Assembly (NCBI RefSeq): GCF_004000785.1
Contig: NZ_BILX01000010.1
Coordinates: 62,001 to 126,000 of the forward strand
Reading direction: 5' to 3'
Source of the DNA: Paenibacillus ehimensis NBRC 15659
GTDB taxonomy: Bacteria; Bacillota; Bacilli; Paenibacillales; NBRC-103111
DNA: 64,000 nucleotides
Shown here: in pieces, positions 8,501 to 18,316 of the stretch
Numbering within the stretch: position 1 is the stretch's first letter
Layout of the letters: every line of letters begins with the position of its first letter
Translations under genes and position numbers: made by a program
Notes under the pieces: model-generated
Seen by the model: the letters and a program-made list of their open reading frames with translations, nothing else
What the model was told of the DNA's origin: nothing
The model's database searches: none

Positions 8501-10450
8501 ATGAGGGCATCGAACGTAACGGTTCGCCGTCGGTTGTTCGCCGCGCTGATTGTCGGAACGGCTATTTTTCTGGCTTTGGCGGTGCGGCTCGCGTACGTGC
8601 AAATCTGGCTCGGACCGGAGCTGTCGGACAAAGCGGAAGATTCATGGCGCCGCGACATTCCCGTAACGGCCAAGCGGGGGGAAATCCTGGACCGGAACGG
8701 GGCGCAGCTCGCTTACAACATAAGCTCGCCTACGGTGATGGCCATACCGGCGCAAATTCAAGATCCCGAGGCAACCGCGGCCAAGCTGGCGGCGGCGCTG
8801 GACGCAAGCCGGGAAACGATTTACAAGCAGCTGACAACGAGAGCGTCGAGCGCTTATATTAAGCCGGCGGGGCGCAAAATCACGCAGGAAAAAGCACGGG
8901 AAATCCGCGATATGAAGCTCCCCGGCATCGTCGTGACCGAGGATAACAAGAGATATTATCCGTTCGGCAGTTTGGCGGCGCACGTGCTCGGCTTTACCGG
9001 GATTGATAATCAAGGATTGACGGGCATAGAATTGAAGTATAACCGGACATTGACGGGCATAGGCGGCAGCATTTCGTATTTGGCCGACGCCGCAGGCAAG
9101 TCGATGCCCGGATCGACCGACGAGTACAAGAAGCCGCTCGACGGCCTGAACCTTCAGTTGACGATCGACAGCAATATTCAAGCCATCATGGAACGCGAGC
9201 TGGATCAAGCGATGCTCAAATATCAACCGAATCATGTCATCGCCATTGCCATGGACCCGAATAACGGAGAAATTTTGGCCATGGGATCGAGGCCGGGCTA
9301 CGAGCCGGGTAACTATAAGGCGTATCCGGTCGAGAACTACAACCGGAATTTGCCGATTTGGATGACCTACGAGCCGGGGTCCACCTTCAAGATTATTACG
9401 CTTGCGGCGGCACTCGAGGAGAAAAAGGTGAACTTGACGGAAGGATTTTTCGATCCGGGTGCAATTGAGGTGGCGGGAGCCCGGCTGCGGTGCTGGAAGC
9501 GGGGCGGGCATGGCAGCGAGACGTTCCTGCAGGTGGTGGAAAATTCCTGCAACCCGGGCTTCGTGGTCATGGGCCAAAGACTTGGCAAGGAGAAGCTTTT
9601 CGAGTATATTTATAACTTCGGGTTCGGTAAAAAAACAGGGATCGATCTCGGCGGTGAAGAGAACGGAATTATGTTCAAGCCGTCGCGGGTGGGTCCGGTC
9701 GAATTGGCCACCACCTCGTTCGGGCAAGGAGTCTCCGTCACGCCGATTCAGCAAATTACGGCCGTATCCGCAGCCGTGAACGGCGGAAAGCTGTTTAAGC
9801 CGCATGTGGCGAAGGCTTGGTTTAATCCGGATACCGGCGCGCTGGTCGATGAGATGAAGCCGGAGCTGGTGCGTCAGGTGATCTCCGAAGCGACCTCCAA
9901 GCAGGTACGTGAGACGCTGGAGAGCGTCGTGGCGAACGGAACCGGGCGCAATGCGTTTATTGACGGTTACCGGGTAGGAGGAAAGACGGGGACCGCGCAA
10001 AAGGTCGTGAACGGACGTTATTCCGCGAGCGAGCACATCGTCTCCTTTATCGGGTTTGCCCCGGCCGACGATCCGAAAGTCGTCGTGTACGCCGCGGTCG
10101 ATAATCCCCAGGGCATCCAGTTCGGCGGATTGGTCGCCGCTCCGCTTGTCAAGGGAATTATGGAGGACACGCTTCGTTACATGAAGGTCCCTCCGCGCAA
10201 AGATCAAATGGACCGCAAATACGTGTACGGCGATACGAAAATTGTGGAAGTGCCGAATCTGGTAGGCATGAGCATCACGGATATTTACGAAAGCATGAAT
10301 ATGAATTTTCAGCTGGCGAAATCCGGCACGGGCGGCACCGTGATCAGCCAGGTGCCGAAAGCCGGGACCCGGGTGGAGCAAGGCTCGACGATCCGGATCT
10401 ATTTGTCCGAGGCGAGTCCGCCGGGAGGCGGGAAACCGCAGGCGCAGTGA
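8501..10450 (+). CDS. spoVD: Stage V sporulation protein D (sporulation-specific PBP)
   Basis: A 649-aa class B PBP needed for spore cortex synthesis, normally made in the mother cell and partnered with SpoVE. It has an N-terminal transmembrane helix, the RGEILDRNGAQLAYN dimerisation motif, and transpeptidase motifs STFK (EPGSTFKIITL), SCN (VENSCNPGF) and KTG (GGKTGTAQK), plus one C-terminal PASTA domain (VEVPNLVGMSITDIYES). The single PASTA and the position directly after pbpB distinguish it from PBP2B. The 75-nt gap before it shows no convincing sigma-E promoter, so read-through from pbpB cannot be excluded. Confidence 0.94.
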   Translation: MRASNVTVRRRLFAALIVGTAIFLALAVRLAYVQIWLGPELSDKAEDSWRRDIPVTAKRGEILDRNGAQLAYNISSPTVMAIPAQIQDPEATAAKLAAALDASRETIYKQLTTRASSAYIKPAGRKITQEKAREIRDMKLPGIVVTEDNKRYYPFGSLAAHVLGFTGIDNQGLTGIELKYNRTLTGIGGSISYLADAAGKSMPGSTDEYKKPLDGLNLQLTIDSNIQAIMERELDQAMLKYQPNHVIAIAMDPNNGEILAMGSRPGYEPGNYKAYPVENYNRNLPIWMTYEPGSTFKIITLAAALEEKKVNLTEGFFDPGAIEVAGARLRCWKRGGHGSETFLQVVENSCNPGFVVMGQRLGKEKLFEYIYNFGFGKKTGIDLGGEENGIMFKPSRVGPVELATTSFGQGVSVTPIQQITAVSAAVNGGKLFKPHVAKAWFNPDTGALVDEMKPELVRQVISEATSKQVRETLESVVANGTGRNAFIDGYRVGGKTGTAQKVVNGRYSASEHIVSFIGFAPADDPKVVVYAAVDNPQGIQFGGLVAAPLVKGIMEDTLRYMKVPPRKDQMDRKYVYGDTKIVEVPNLVGMSITDIYESMNMNFQLAKSGTGGTVISQVPKAGTRVEQGSTIRIYLSEASPPGGGKPQAQ

Positions 10451-10496
10451 AGGCTGACGGATAGATGAAAGTACGGTAACATTTGGGGAAATGGGC

Positions 10497-10533
10497 TTTT
10501 CAGCACGCATTTTTTTGTCCATAATGGTACCAT
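10497..10533 (+). promoter_or_regulatory. Possible sigma-A promoter for murE, with palindrome
   Basis: TTTTCA (10497-10502) and CATAAT (10520-10525) are 17 bp apart. The perfect 10-bp palindrome ATGGTACCAT (10524-10533) begins in the -10 element and reaches the expected transcription start. This could let the mur genes be expressed independently of spoVD. The -35 matches consensus at only 4 of 6 positions. Confidence 0.4.
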
Positions 10534-10558
10534 GTGCAAAAACGGAGGGGGACACAAC

Positions 10559-12052
10559 ATGCAACTGAAGGAGCTGGCAGCCCAGCTTGCCGTCAGCAAG
10601 ATTATCGGTGACGGCAATACCCATATTCACGGTCTCGCGACCGATTCCCGCAAGGTCCGGCCCGGAGATTTGTTTTTTTGCGTACCCGGGCTAAAGACCG
10701 ACGGTCACGATTATGCCGGGCAGGCGGTTGCGCAGGGAGCTGCCGCTTTGGTTGCGGAACGGGAGATCGAAGCGGACGTCCCCGTGCTGCTGGTAAAACA
10801 GGTGCGTTACGCCATGGCGGCATTAGCCTGCCATTTCTACAGATATCCTAGCCGGGAGCTGAAGCTCATCGGCGTAACGGGAACGAACGGCAAGACGACG
10901 ACAACGTATTTATTGGAAAAAATATTATCGGACCAAGGTTTTCAAACCGGATTAATGGGGAATATCCATGTGAAGATCGGTGATGTCCGTCATCCGAACG
11001 AAAAGACCAATACGCAAGAGGCGATTGAGCTTCAGCGTATTTTGCGCGAAATGGCCGATGCGGGAACCGATTACTGCATCATGGAAGTTTCTTCGCACGG
11101 CCTCGATATGGGCCGGGTGAACGGCTGCCGGTTCCGTACCGGCTTGTTTACGAATTTAACGCAGGATCATTTGGACTATCACCAAACGATGGAGCGGTAC
11201 CGGGAGGCCAAGGGTCTGTTGTTCTCCAGACTCGGCAACGAATTCGCGCCTGCGGTTGATCAGCGCCAATATGCCGTGCTGAACGGAGACGATCCGGCCT
11301 CCGACTACTTTGCCAAGCATACGCCTGCGCAGACGATCGTATACGGCATAGACAATCCCGCAGCCGACGTGAGGGCGGAGGACATAGAAATAACCGCCAA
11401 GGGCACCCGATTCCGCTGCATCACCTATCGCGGCACGGCCGAGGTGAAGATGCGGCTGGTCGGCCGGTTCAACGTGTACAACGCGCTTGGCGCCATCGCC
11501 GCAGCGTTGGCGGAAGGGATCGAGCTGGAGCGGATTGCCGCCAGTCTCGGCAGCATGACTTCCGTCGAAGGACGGATGGAGATCGTGGATGCGGGGCAGG
11601 AGTCTCTTGTGCTTGTCGATTATGCCCATACGCCGGACGGCTTGGAGAACGCGCTCTCGACGATCCGGCAATTTGCGGAAGGCAAAGTTTATTGCGTATT
11701 CGGCTGCGGCGGGGACCGTGACCGCGCCAAACGTCCGCTCATGGGAGGCGTGGCGGCCAAATACAGCGATTACGTATTCGTCACTTCCGACAATCCGCGC
11801 ACCGAAGATCCGGAAAGCATTCTCCGGGATATCGAACCGGGCCTTGTCGAGGCGGGCTGGGACAAAGAGCGTTACGAGCTGATCGCCGACCGTAGACAGG
11901 CCATTCAAAAAGCGATTGCCCGGGCAACCCCTAAGGATGTAGTATTGATTGCGGGAAAAGGGCACGAAACGTATCAGGACATCCAGGGCGTCAAGCATCC
12001 GTTTGACGATCGGCTGGTAGCGGAAAACGCGATAAGGGGACGGTTGCAGTGA
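10559..12052 (+). CDS. murE: UDP-MurNAc-L-Ala-D-Glu:meso-diaminopimelate ligase MurE
   Basis: ATP-dependent ligase (497 aa) that adds the third residue of the peptidoglycan stem peptide in the cytoplasm. I use ATG 10559 after CGGAGGGGGAC; an upstream extension has no ribosome site. Motifs: the P-loop GTNGKTTTTYLLEK near residue 113, the NLTQDHLDYH segment, and TSDNPRTEDP near the C-terminus. The DNPR box marks specificity for meso-diaminopimelate rather than lysine, which fits the dapH/dapL/patA genes later in the window. The stop codon overlaps the murF start. Confidence 0.97.
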   Translation: MQLKELAAQLAVSKIIGDGNTHIHGLATDSRKVRPGDLFFCVPGLKTDGHDYAGQAVAQGAAALVAEREIEADVPVLLVKQVRYAMAALACHFYRYPSRELKLIGVTGTNGKTTTTYLLEKILSDQGFQTGLMGNIHVKIGDVRHPNEKTNTQEAIELQRILREMADAGTDYCIMEVSSHGLDMGRVNGCRFRTGLFTNLTQDHLDYHQTMERYREAKGLLFSRLGNEFAPAVDQRQYAVLNGDDPASDYFAKHTPAQTIVYGIDNPAADVRAEDIEITAKGTRFRCITYRGTAEVKMRLVGRFNVYNALGAIAAALAEGIELERIAASLGSMTSVEGRMEIVDAGQESLVLVDYAHTPDGLENALSTIRQFAEGKVYCVFGCGGDRDRAKRPLMGGVAAKYSDYVFVTSDNPRTEDPESILRDIEPGLVEAGWDKERYELIADRRQAIQKAIARATPKDVVLIAGKGHETYQDIQGVKHPFDDRLVAENAIRGRLQ

Positions 12053-13458
12053 TCAGACGTACGTTGGCCGAGATTGCCGTCATGGCCGGAGGGACCTTGG
12101 CGCAAGGAACGCCCGGCGATGCCGTGATTCGCGGCGTTTCGAAGGATACGCGCACTCTGGCGGAAGGCAGCTTATATGTGCCGCTGATCGGGGAATCGTT
12201 CGACGGGCATGCGTTTGCCGATGCCGCTTTCGAAGGTGGCGCAGCCGCAGCGCTGTGGCAGACGGACCGTCCTAATCCGCCGCAGGGCAAGCCGTTGATT
12301 CTTGTGGACGATACGCTGTCGGCGCTTCAGCATCTCGCCCAAGCCTATCGCCGTCAGTTGAAGGTACGCGTTGTCGGCATCACGGGCAGCAACGGCAAAA
12401 CGACGACAAAAGATATGACGGGAGCCGTGCTGGCTACGTCCTTCCGTGTGCATAAGACGGCAGGGAACTATAATAATCACATCGGTCTTCCGCTCACCTT
12501 GCTGGAGCTGGATGAGGATACCGAGATCGCCGTCCTTGAGATGGGCATGAGCGGGCGGGGCGAGATTGAGCTGCTGTCCCGGCTCGCCGAGCCGGAGCTT
12601 GCCGTCATCACGAATATCGGAGATGCGCATCTGCTCCAGCTCGGCTCACGCACCGAAATCGCGCGAGCCAAAACGGAAATTTTAGCAGGACTCCAACCCG
12701 GCGGGGCACTGATCTATCACGGGGATGAGCCTCTGATTGAGGAGGTTCTGCCGGAGCTGGCTCAGCCTGGACGCATGCGGGCCGAACATTATACCAAAGT
12801 CCGGTTCGGCAGGGGGGCGTCCAACGATCTGTATCCTCTGGAAATTAAACTGGATGCGAAAGGAACGCATTTTTCCGTCAATACCGATCCGGGGGTTCCT
12901 TTCTATATTCCGCTGCTTGGAGGACATAATGCGGTCAACGCGCTGGCGGCGATCGCGGTCGGGAAGTATTTCGGGCTGGATGCGGCGAAGATGGCCGAAG
13001 GCTTGCAATCGCTGGTCGTTACCGGAATGCGGATCGAAGTGTCGTGCACGCCTTCCGGCTTGACCGTATGGAATGACGCCTACAACGCTTCCCCGACCGC
13101 AATGCGGGCCGCCCTCTCGCTTCTGCACGAAGCGACGGGCTATAGCCGCAAATTCGCGGTGCTCGGCGATATGCTCGAGCTCGGTCCCGAAGAGGCGGAA
13201 TTTCACCGGGATGTCGGTCGTTTCGTCAATCCTGGCGTGGTGGAGGCGGTGTATCTCTACGGCCAGCTGGCCCGGCACATTGCCGAAGGAGCAAGGGAGC
13301 GGTTTCCGGCGGAGCGCGTCCGGCATTTTGAAGATAAAGAGGAGCTGGCCCGTGCGCTCGGTCAGGCTGCCGCAGCGCGCGACGTCGTGTTGATTAAAGG
13401 CTCGCGCGGCATGCGGATGGAGCAGGTGGCATCGTTTTTAATGCAATTGGGGGGATAG
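12049..13458 (+). CDS. murF: UDP-MurNAc-tripeptide:D-Ala-D-Ala ligase MurF
   Basis: Adds D-Ala-D-Ala to the UDP-MurNAc-tripeptide, finishing the cytoplasmic precursor. At 469 aa it is full length. The start GTG overlaps the murE stop by 4 nt, implying translational coupling. It has the Mur-ligase P-loop [14 protein letters not shown], the [14 protein letters not shown] motif, NIGDAHL, and a C-terminal domain with [11 protein letters not shown] and VLGDMLELG. In B. subtilis murF lies elsewhere; here it sits inside the dcw cluster as in many other bacteria. Confidence 0.96.
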   Translation: MIRRTLAEIAVMAGGTLAQGTPGDAVIRGVSKDTRTLAEGSLYVPLIGESFDGHAFADAAFEGGAAAALWQTDRPNPPQGKPLILVDDTLSALQHLAQAYRRQLKVRVVGITGSNGKTTTKDMTGAVLATSFRVHKTAGNYNNHIGLPLTLLELDEDTEIAVLEMGMSGRGEIELLSRLAEPELAVITNIGDAHLLQLGSRTEIARAKTEILAGLQPGGALIYHGDEPLIEEVLPELAQPGRMRAEHYTKVRFGRGASNDLYPLEIKLDAKGTHFSVNTDPGVPFYIPLLGGHNAVNALAAIAVGKYFGLDAAKMAEGLQSLVVTGMRIEVSCTPSGLTVWNDAYNASPTAMRAALSLLHEATGYSRKFAVLGDMLELGPEEAEFHRDVGRFVNPGVVEAVYLYGQLARHIAEGARERFPAERVRHFEDKEELARALGQAAAARDVVLIKGSRGMRMEQVASFLMQLGG

Positions 13459-13462
13459 TCCG

Positions 13463-14425
13463 GTGGATTTTCAAATTGTCATGATCACGCTCGGCGTGGC
13501 CTTTTTGCTTGCGGTCATTATGGGACCTTTATTCATTCCGCTTCTTCGCAGACTCAAATTCGGGCAGCAGGTCCGTACCGAAGGGCCGCAAGCGCATCTG
13601 AAGAAAGCAGGCACGCCGACGATGGGCGGGATCATCATCATGCTGGCGCTGGCGCTCGCCGTGCTGCGTTTCGGAGAGAAAAACATCGAGACGCTTATTC
13701 TCATTATCGCATCGCTTGGATACGGCTTTATCGGATTTTTGGACGATTATATTAAAATTTTGTTTAAGCGCTCGCTCGGCTTGACGGCCAGACAAAAGCT
13801 GGTTGGGCAGCTTGCCGTCTCCGTCATCGTATGTATCCTGCTGGTACAGAACGGACACAACACGGACATCCGGATCCCTTATATCGGTTTTTCGTTTGAT
13901 ATCGGCTGGCTGTACTTCCCGTTCGTGGCTTTCCTGTTGCTCGGCACGTCCAATGCGGTGAACTTTACGGACGGCCTGGACGGCTTGCTGGCCGGAACCA
14001 GCGCGATCGCATTCGGCGCCTATGCCATCATTGCTTTGAACAACTCGCAGCCGAATCTCGCGATCTTCTGTGCTGCAATGGTCGGTGCCGTACTCGGATT
14101 TCTGGTATTTAACGCTCACCCGGCCAAAGTATTCATGGGGGATACCGGCTCGCTCGGCATCGGCGGAGGATTGGCGGCTGTTGCCATTTTGACCAAAGCG
14201 GAAATTTTGCTTGCGCTGATCGGCGGCGTGTTCGTGGTCGAAGTTTTATCGGTCATCATTCAAGTTGTCTCCTTCAAGACGAGAGGGAAACGAGTGTTCA
14301 AAATGAGCCCGATTCACCACCATTTCGAATTGACCGGCTGGTCGGAGTGGCGCGTGGTTATTTCGTTCTGGACAGCCGGGCTGATTTTGGCCGGTATCGG
14401 ACTTTATATTAACGAGGTGTTGTAG
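13463..14425 (+). CDS. mraY: Phospho-MurNAc-pentapeptide transferase MraY
   Basis: Polytopic membrane enzyme (320 aa) that transfers phospho-MurNAc-pentapeptide to undecaprenyl phosphate to form lipid I. GTG start behind GGGGGGAT. About ten hydrophobic helices are seen, with the family motifs [10 protein letters not shown], the Asp pair in [36 protein letters not shown] and the His-rich MSPIHHHFE loop. It begins 4 nt after murF and ends 2 nt before murD, so the block is tightly coupled. Confidence 0.97.
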   Translation: MDFQIVMITLGVAFLLAVIMGPLFIPLLRRLKFGQQVRTEGPQAHLKKAGTPTMGGIIIMLALALAVLRFGEKNIETLILIIASLGYGFIGFLDDYIKILFKRSLGLTARQKLVGQLAVSVIVCILLVQNGHNTDIRIPYIGFSFDIGWLYFPFVAFLLLGTSNAVNFTDGLDGLLAGTSAIAFGAYAIIALNNSQPNLAIFCAAMVGAVLGFLVFNAHPAKVFMGDTGSLGIGGGLAAVAILTKAEILLALIGGVFVVEVLSVIIQVVSFKTRGKRVFKMSPIHHHFELTGWSEWRVVISFWTAGLILAGIGLYINEVL

Positions 14426-14427
14426 GC

Positions 14428-15849
14428 ATGGAGCATCCCGCTCAGTACCGCGGCCGTCAGGTCGTCATTCTAGGTCTTGCACGCAGCGGCGTTGCTGTCG
14501 CCAAATTGTTTCACGAAAGCGGCGCGGTCGTCGCCGTCAACGATAAGAAAGAACGCCATTTATGCCCTGAGGCCGACGAATTGGAGGCTCTGGGTATTTC
14601 TGTTGTTTGCGGGAGCCATCCGGAAGGGCTTGTACACGAGGGCGTTGCGCTGGTGGTTAAAAATCCGGGTATCCCTTATACGATCGAACCCGTCCGGCGG
14701 GCGGCCGAGCTGGGAATCGAAGTGGTGACGGAGGTCGAGGTCGCCTATCATATTTGCAAAGCCCCGATGATCGCAATAACCGGCTCCAACGGCAAGACGA
14801 CCACGACGACATGGACCGGTTTAATGCTCGAGGCGGGCGGGTTAAAGCCAATCGTAGCCGGCAACATCGGACGCGCTTTGACGGAAGCTGCTTTGGAAGC
14901 CCAAGCGGACAACCGGATGGTTGTCGAGCTGAGCAGCTTTCAGCTCAAAGGAACGCGCGCGTTCCGCCCGGCCGTGGGCGCTCTGCTGAACGTGTATGAG
15001 ACGCATCTCGACTATCACGGGACGATGGACGATTACGTCGTCTCCAAGACGAAGCTGTTTGCGAATCAAACGGAAGCGGACACGGCCGTGCTGAACTGGG
15101 ACGACCCGGTCTGCCGCAAAACGGCGGGCGCGATTCGCTCCTCCGTGCTGCTTTTTTCCGTTCGCGAGGAACTGCCTTACGGATTGTTCGTGCAGCCTCC
15201 GCTTGCCGCCGGGGATGAAGATACGGTACATACGATCGTTTACCGCGATAAAGATGGACAAGCGCACCGCATCCTGCCGGTACGGGAGCTCGGCATACCG
15301 GGCAGCCACAACGTGGAGAACGCGCTGGCAGCCAGCGCCATGGCCGTCGCTTCCGGTGTGAAGCCGGAGACGATCGCCCGGGTGCTGAAGGAGTTCCGCG
15401 GCGTGGAGCACCGGCTTGAGTACGTGGCGCGGAAGGGCGATGTGCTCTTTTATAACGATTCCAAAGCGACGAATCCTACGGCAACGATCAAAACGGTCGA
15501 ATCGTTCAAGCAGGACATCGTTTTGATTGCGGGAGGTCTTGACCGCGGATCGGATTACATGGAATTGCTGCCCGCGTTCCAGAGCCGGGTGAAAGGCCTT
15601 GTCGCCTTCGGAGAGACAAAGGAAAAAATCGTCCGTGTGGCGCGCCTTGCAGGCATGAGCCGGATTCAAACCGTCGATACTGCTGCTAAGGGTGCACGGG
15701 AAACGGTGGAAGAAGCGGTACGGCAGGCGCAAGCGTTGGCGAAACCCGGCGACGTGGTGCTGCTATCGCCCGCATGCGCAAGCTGGGACATGTTTTCCTC
15801 TTACGAGGAGAGGGGTAGCATGTTTAAGGAGTCCGTGCATAACCTGTAA
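14428..15849 (+). CDS. murD: UDP-MurNAc-L-alanine:D-glutamate ligase MurD
   Basis: Cytoplasmic ligase (473 aa) that adds D-glutamate to UDP-MurNAc-L-Ala. Features: N-terminal dinucleotide-like fold starting VVILGLARSGVAVAK, P-loop [31 protein letters not shown], the HRLEYV segment followed by YNDSKATNPTAT, and a C-terminal LLSPACASWDMF. The extreme 3' end of the gene contains a candidate mother-cell promoter for spoVE. Confidence 0.97.
   Translation: MEHPAQYRGRQVVILGLARSGVAVAKLFHESGAVVAVNDKKERHLCPEADELEALGISVVCGSHPEGLVHEGVALVVKNPGIPYTIEPVRRAAELGIEVVTEVEVAYHICKAPMIAITGSNGKTTTTTWTGLMLEAGGLKPIVAGNIGRALTEAALEAQADNRMVVELSSFQLKGTRAFRPAVGALLNVYETHLDYHGTMDDYVVSKTKLFANQTEADTAVLNWDDPVCRKTAGAIRSSVLLFSVREELPYGLFVQPPLAAGDEDTVHTIVYRDKDGQAHRILPVRELGIPGSHNVENALAASAMAVASGVKPETIARVLKEFRGVEHRLEYVARKGDVLFYNDSKATNPTATIKTVESFKQDIVLIAGGLDRGSDYMELLPAFQSRVKGLVAFGETKEKIVRVARLAGMSRIQTVDTAAKGARETVEEAVRQAQALAKPGDVVLLSPACASWDMFSSYEERGSMFKESVHNL
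15818..15845 (+). promoter_or_regulatory. Candidate sigma-E promoter for spoVE, inside the murD 3' end
   Basis: GCATGTT (15818-15824) matches the sigma-E -35 consensus KMATATT at 6 of 7 positions. Thirteen bp later CATAACCT (15838-15845) is a partial match to CATACANT (CATA plus final T). In B. subtilis, as I recall, spoVE is transcribed by sigma-E from the same region. The -10 is imperfect, so this is a reasoned candidate only. Confidence 0.4.
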
Positions 15850-15938
15850 AAGGGGGGAACAAGCCCTGTCAGCCGGAAGCGTCGGGCTGGCATCAGTGGT
15901 TCCTTCCCAGAATACCGAGAGGTAGAGGTGTGGGCGGT

Positions 15939-17036
15939 ATGGTGAAAGCACGTTCGACTCCGGATTGGGTGATGTTGGGCTCCACGCTCCTGTTGCTTGC
16001 CGTAGGTGTGGTTATGGTGTACAGTGCCAGCGCGGTGCTTGCGTTCCGCGAGTTCGGCGACTCGCTGTACTATTTGAAGCGACAAGCGCTGTTTGCGGCG
16101 CTCGGCATCGCAGCGATGATTTTTACGATGAACGCCGATTATTGGATCTGGAAAAAATATGCCAAAATCATCTTGATCGTTTGTTTCATCCTGTTGGTCG
16201 CAGTGCTCATTCCCGGCATCGGGGTCGTTCGCGGAGGGGCGCGCAGCTGGCTCGGGATCGGTTCGTTCGGCATTCAGCCGTCCGAATTTATGAAAATGGG
16301 CATGATTGTGTTTTTGTCCAAATGGCTGTCCGAGCAGCAGAGCTCCATTACGCAGTTTACCCGGGGGCTGCTGCCGCCGCTTGGCCTCGTCGGCCTCGCT
16401 TTCGGAATCATCATGCTGCAGCCCGATCTTGGAACGGGCGCGGTGCTGGTCGGCGCCTCGTTGCTGATCATCTATACGGCGGGAGCCCGGCTGCTGCATT
16501 TATCGTATCTCGGGCTGGTCGGTATTCTCGGGTTCGTCGGTTTGATTATTGCCGCGCCTTATCGGCTAAAGCGGATTACCGCTTTTCTCGACCCGTGGCA
16601 GGACCCGCTTGGCGCCGGCTATCAAGCGATTCAATCGCTTTACGCGATCGGTCCCGGGGGGCTGGTCGGTCTCGGTCTGGGCATGAGCCGGCAAAAGTAC
16701 AGCTATTTGCCCGAGCCGCAGACGGACTTTATCTTTTCCATCATTGCGGAGGAGCTCGGCTTTATAGGCGGTTCCTTCGTGCTGCTGCTGTTCACCCTGC
16801 TGGTCTGGCGGGGGCTGCGTACGGCGATTACCGCGCCGGATACGTTCGGCAGTCTGCTAGCGACGGGCATCGTCGGCATGATTGCCGTGCAGGTGATCAT
16901 CAACATCGGCGTCGTGATCGGCATGTTTCCCGTCACAGGCATCACTTTGCCCCTAATCAGCGCCGGCGGCTCGTCGCTAACGCTGATGCTGACCTCGATC
17001 GGCGTGCTATTGAACATTTCCCGGTATTCGAGGTGA
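15939..17036 (+). CDS. spoVE: Stage V sporulation protein E / FtsW-family lipid II polymerase
   Basis: SEDS-family membrane glycosyltransferase (365 aa from ATG 15939; GTG 15930 is also possible). Such proteins polymerise lipid II. The copy between murD and murG in spore formers is SpoVE, which works with SpoVD in cortex synthesis. Ten or so transmembrane helices are visible, with the SEDS signatures VMVYSASAV near the N-terminus, the GARSWLG loop, LQPDLGT and PLISAGGSSL near the C-terminus. GAGGTG at 15925-15930 favours the ATG. Since no other FtsW is in the window, a vegetative FtsW role cannot be excluded from sequence alone. Confidence 0.88.
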   Translation: MVKARSTPDWVMLGSTLLLLAVGVVMVYSASAVLAFREFGDSLYYLKRQALFAALGIAAMIFTMNADYWIWKKYAKIILIVCFILLVAVLIPGIGVVRGGARSWLGIGSFGIQPSEFMKMGMIVFLSKWLSEQQSSITQFTRGLLPPLGLVGLAFGIIMLQPDLGTGAVLVGASLLIIYTAGARLLHLSYLGLVGILGFVGLIIAAPYRLKRITAFLDPWQDPLGAGYQAIQSLYAIGPGGLVGLGLGMSRQKYSYLPEPQTDFIFSIIAEELGFIGGSFVLLLFTLLVWRGLRTAITAPDTFGSLLATGIVGMIAVQVIINIGVVIGMFPVTGITLPLISAGGSSLTLMLTSIGVLLNISRYSR

Positions 17037-17045
17037 CCTTCTTTT

Positions 17046-18119
17046 ATGAGAAAAATCGTCTTCACCGGCGGCGGTACGGCCGGTCATGTGACGCCGAATT
17101 TGGCGGTGATGGCCAGGCTGCGCAAGCTCGGCTGGGACATGGAATATATCGGCTCCAAGGATGGAATCGAGAAAGAAATTATCGAGCACGAAGGAATTCC
17201 GTTTCATCATATCGCTTCGGGCAAGCTGAGGCGCTACTTCGACGTCAAAAATTTTAAAGACCCGTTCAAGGTGCTGCAAGGCGTCGGCCAGGCTTACCGG
17301 CTTCTGGGCAAAATTAAGCCCCATATCGTATTTTCCAAGGGCGGCTTCGTTTCCGTGCCGGTTATCGTGGCCAGCAAGCTGAGGGGAATTCCCGTCATTT
17401 CGCACGAGTCCGACTATACCCCGGGCCTCGCGAACAAGATTACGATGCCCTTCGTCTCCCGTATTTGCGTGACTTTTCCCGAAACGTTGAAGTATGTCCG
17501 CAGAGACAAAGCGGAACGCACCGGTCTTCCGATCCGTGAGCAGATCTTGGAGGGAAAAGCATCCCGTGGGCTGCAAATGAACGATTTTCATTCTCAAAAG
17601 CCGGTCCTGTTTATTATGGGCGGCAGCCTTGGCGCCCAGCGGATTAATCAAACGGTTCGCGAATCGCTGGAGGCGTTACTGGAGCGGTTTCAGGTCATTC
17701 ATATTTGCGGGAAAGGAAATACCGATCCTTCCTTCGACCGAATCCGGGGCTACCGGCAGTATGCGTACGTGAAGGACGAGCTGCCCGATCTGCTCGCCTG
17801 CGCCGATCTGGTCGTCTCGCGGGCGGGCTCCACCTCCATCTTCGAATTTCTTGCGCTGCGCAAGCCGATGCTGCTTATCCCTTTGACCCGTCAGGCGAGC
17901 CGTGGAGACCAGATTCTTAACGCGGAATCGTTCCGGGGCATGGGCTACGGCAAGGTGCTGTTCGAGGAGGAGCTGAATCCGGAGTCGCTGATTTCCAGTC
18001 TCTCCGGCCTGTCAGCGGAGCAGGATGAAATTCGCCGGCGGATGGAACTGAATCCGTACGGCAACGGCACCGATCACATCGTGAAGCTGATTGAAACCTA
18101 TTGTTTGCCTCGCGCCTAG
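17046..18119 (+). CDS. murG: UDP-GlcNAc:lipid I N-acetylglucosaminyltransferase MurG
   Basis: GT-B glycosyltransferase (357 aa) at the inner membrane face, making lipid II from lipid I. N-terminal glycine-rich loop FTGGGTAGHVTPN, SKGGFVSVPV, HESDYTPGLAN in the middle, GGSLGAQRIN starting the C-terminal domain, and the sugar-nucleotide site SRAGSTSIFEFLAL. It starts 9 nt after spoVE, as in the B. subtilis spoVE-murG pair. A short inverted repeat covers its stop codon. Confidence 0.96.
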   Translation: MRKIVFTGGGTAGHVTPNLAVMARLRKLGWDMEYIGSKDGIEKEIIEHEGIPFHHIASGKLRRYFDVKNFKDPFKVLQGVGQAYRLLGKIKPHIVFSKGGFVSVPVIVASKLRGIPVISHESDYTPGLANKITMPFVSRICVTFPETLKYVRRDKAERTGLPIREQILEGKASRGLQMNDFHSQKPVLFIMGGSLGAQRINQTVRESLEALLERFQVIHICGKGNTDPSFDRIRGYRQYAYVKDELPDLLACADLVVSRAGSTSIFEFLALRKPMLLIPLTRQASRGDQILNAESFRGMGYGKVLFEEELNPESLISSLSGLSAEQDEIRRRMELNPYGNGTDHIVKLIETYCLPRA

Positions 18120-18170
18120 TGAATTTTGCACTAGGCGATTGTCACACTCTGATGCGTTTCACATAAACTA
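18113..18170 (+). promoter_or_regulatory. Hairpin at murG stop plus mother-cell-type promoter motif before murB
   Basis: A perfect 9-bp inverted repeat CGCCTAGTG / CACTAGGCG (18113-18121, 18129-18137) spans the murG stop; it has no T-run, so it may stabilise or process RNA rather than terminate. Just after it, CATAAACTA (18162-18170) fits the sigma-K -10 pattern CATANNNTA and is close to sigma-E CATACANT. AC at 18144-18145 is 16 bp upstream, as expected for sigma-K. The 180-nt murG-murB gap therefore may hold a sporulation promoter. Confidence 0.35.
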
Positions 18171-18316
18171 CACTATACCGTGACAGACACATGGCGAAGC
18201 GGCGCGCAGCCGGGGCGTAACAAATCAGAAGCTCCGCGCGTGCCGCCAGTCCTTGGTTCCGGAGCTCGTTGACCGGAAAGCCGGACGCCGCGTCGTTCTG
18301 TGAAGGAGGTTTTCCC

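Noticed and set aside
8642-10630. 662-codon open frame on the - strand
   Set aside because: Antisense to spoVD, with arginine/histidine-rich low-similarity sequence and no ribosome site.
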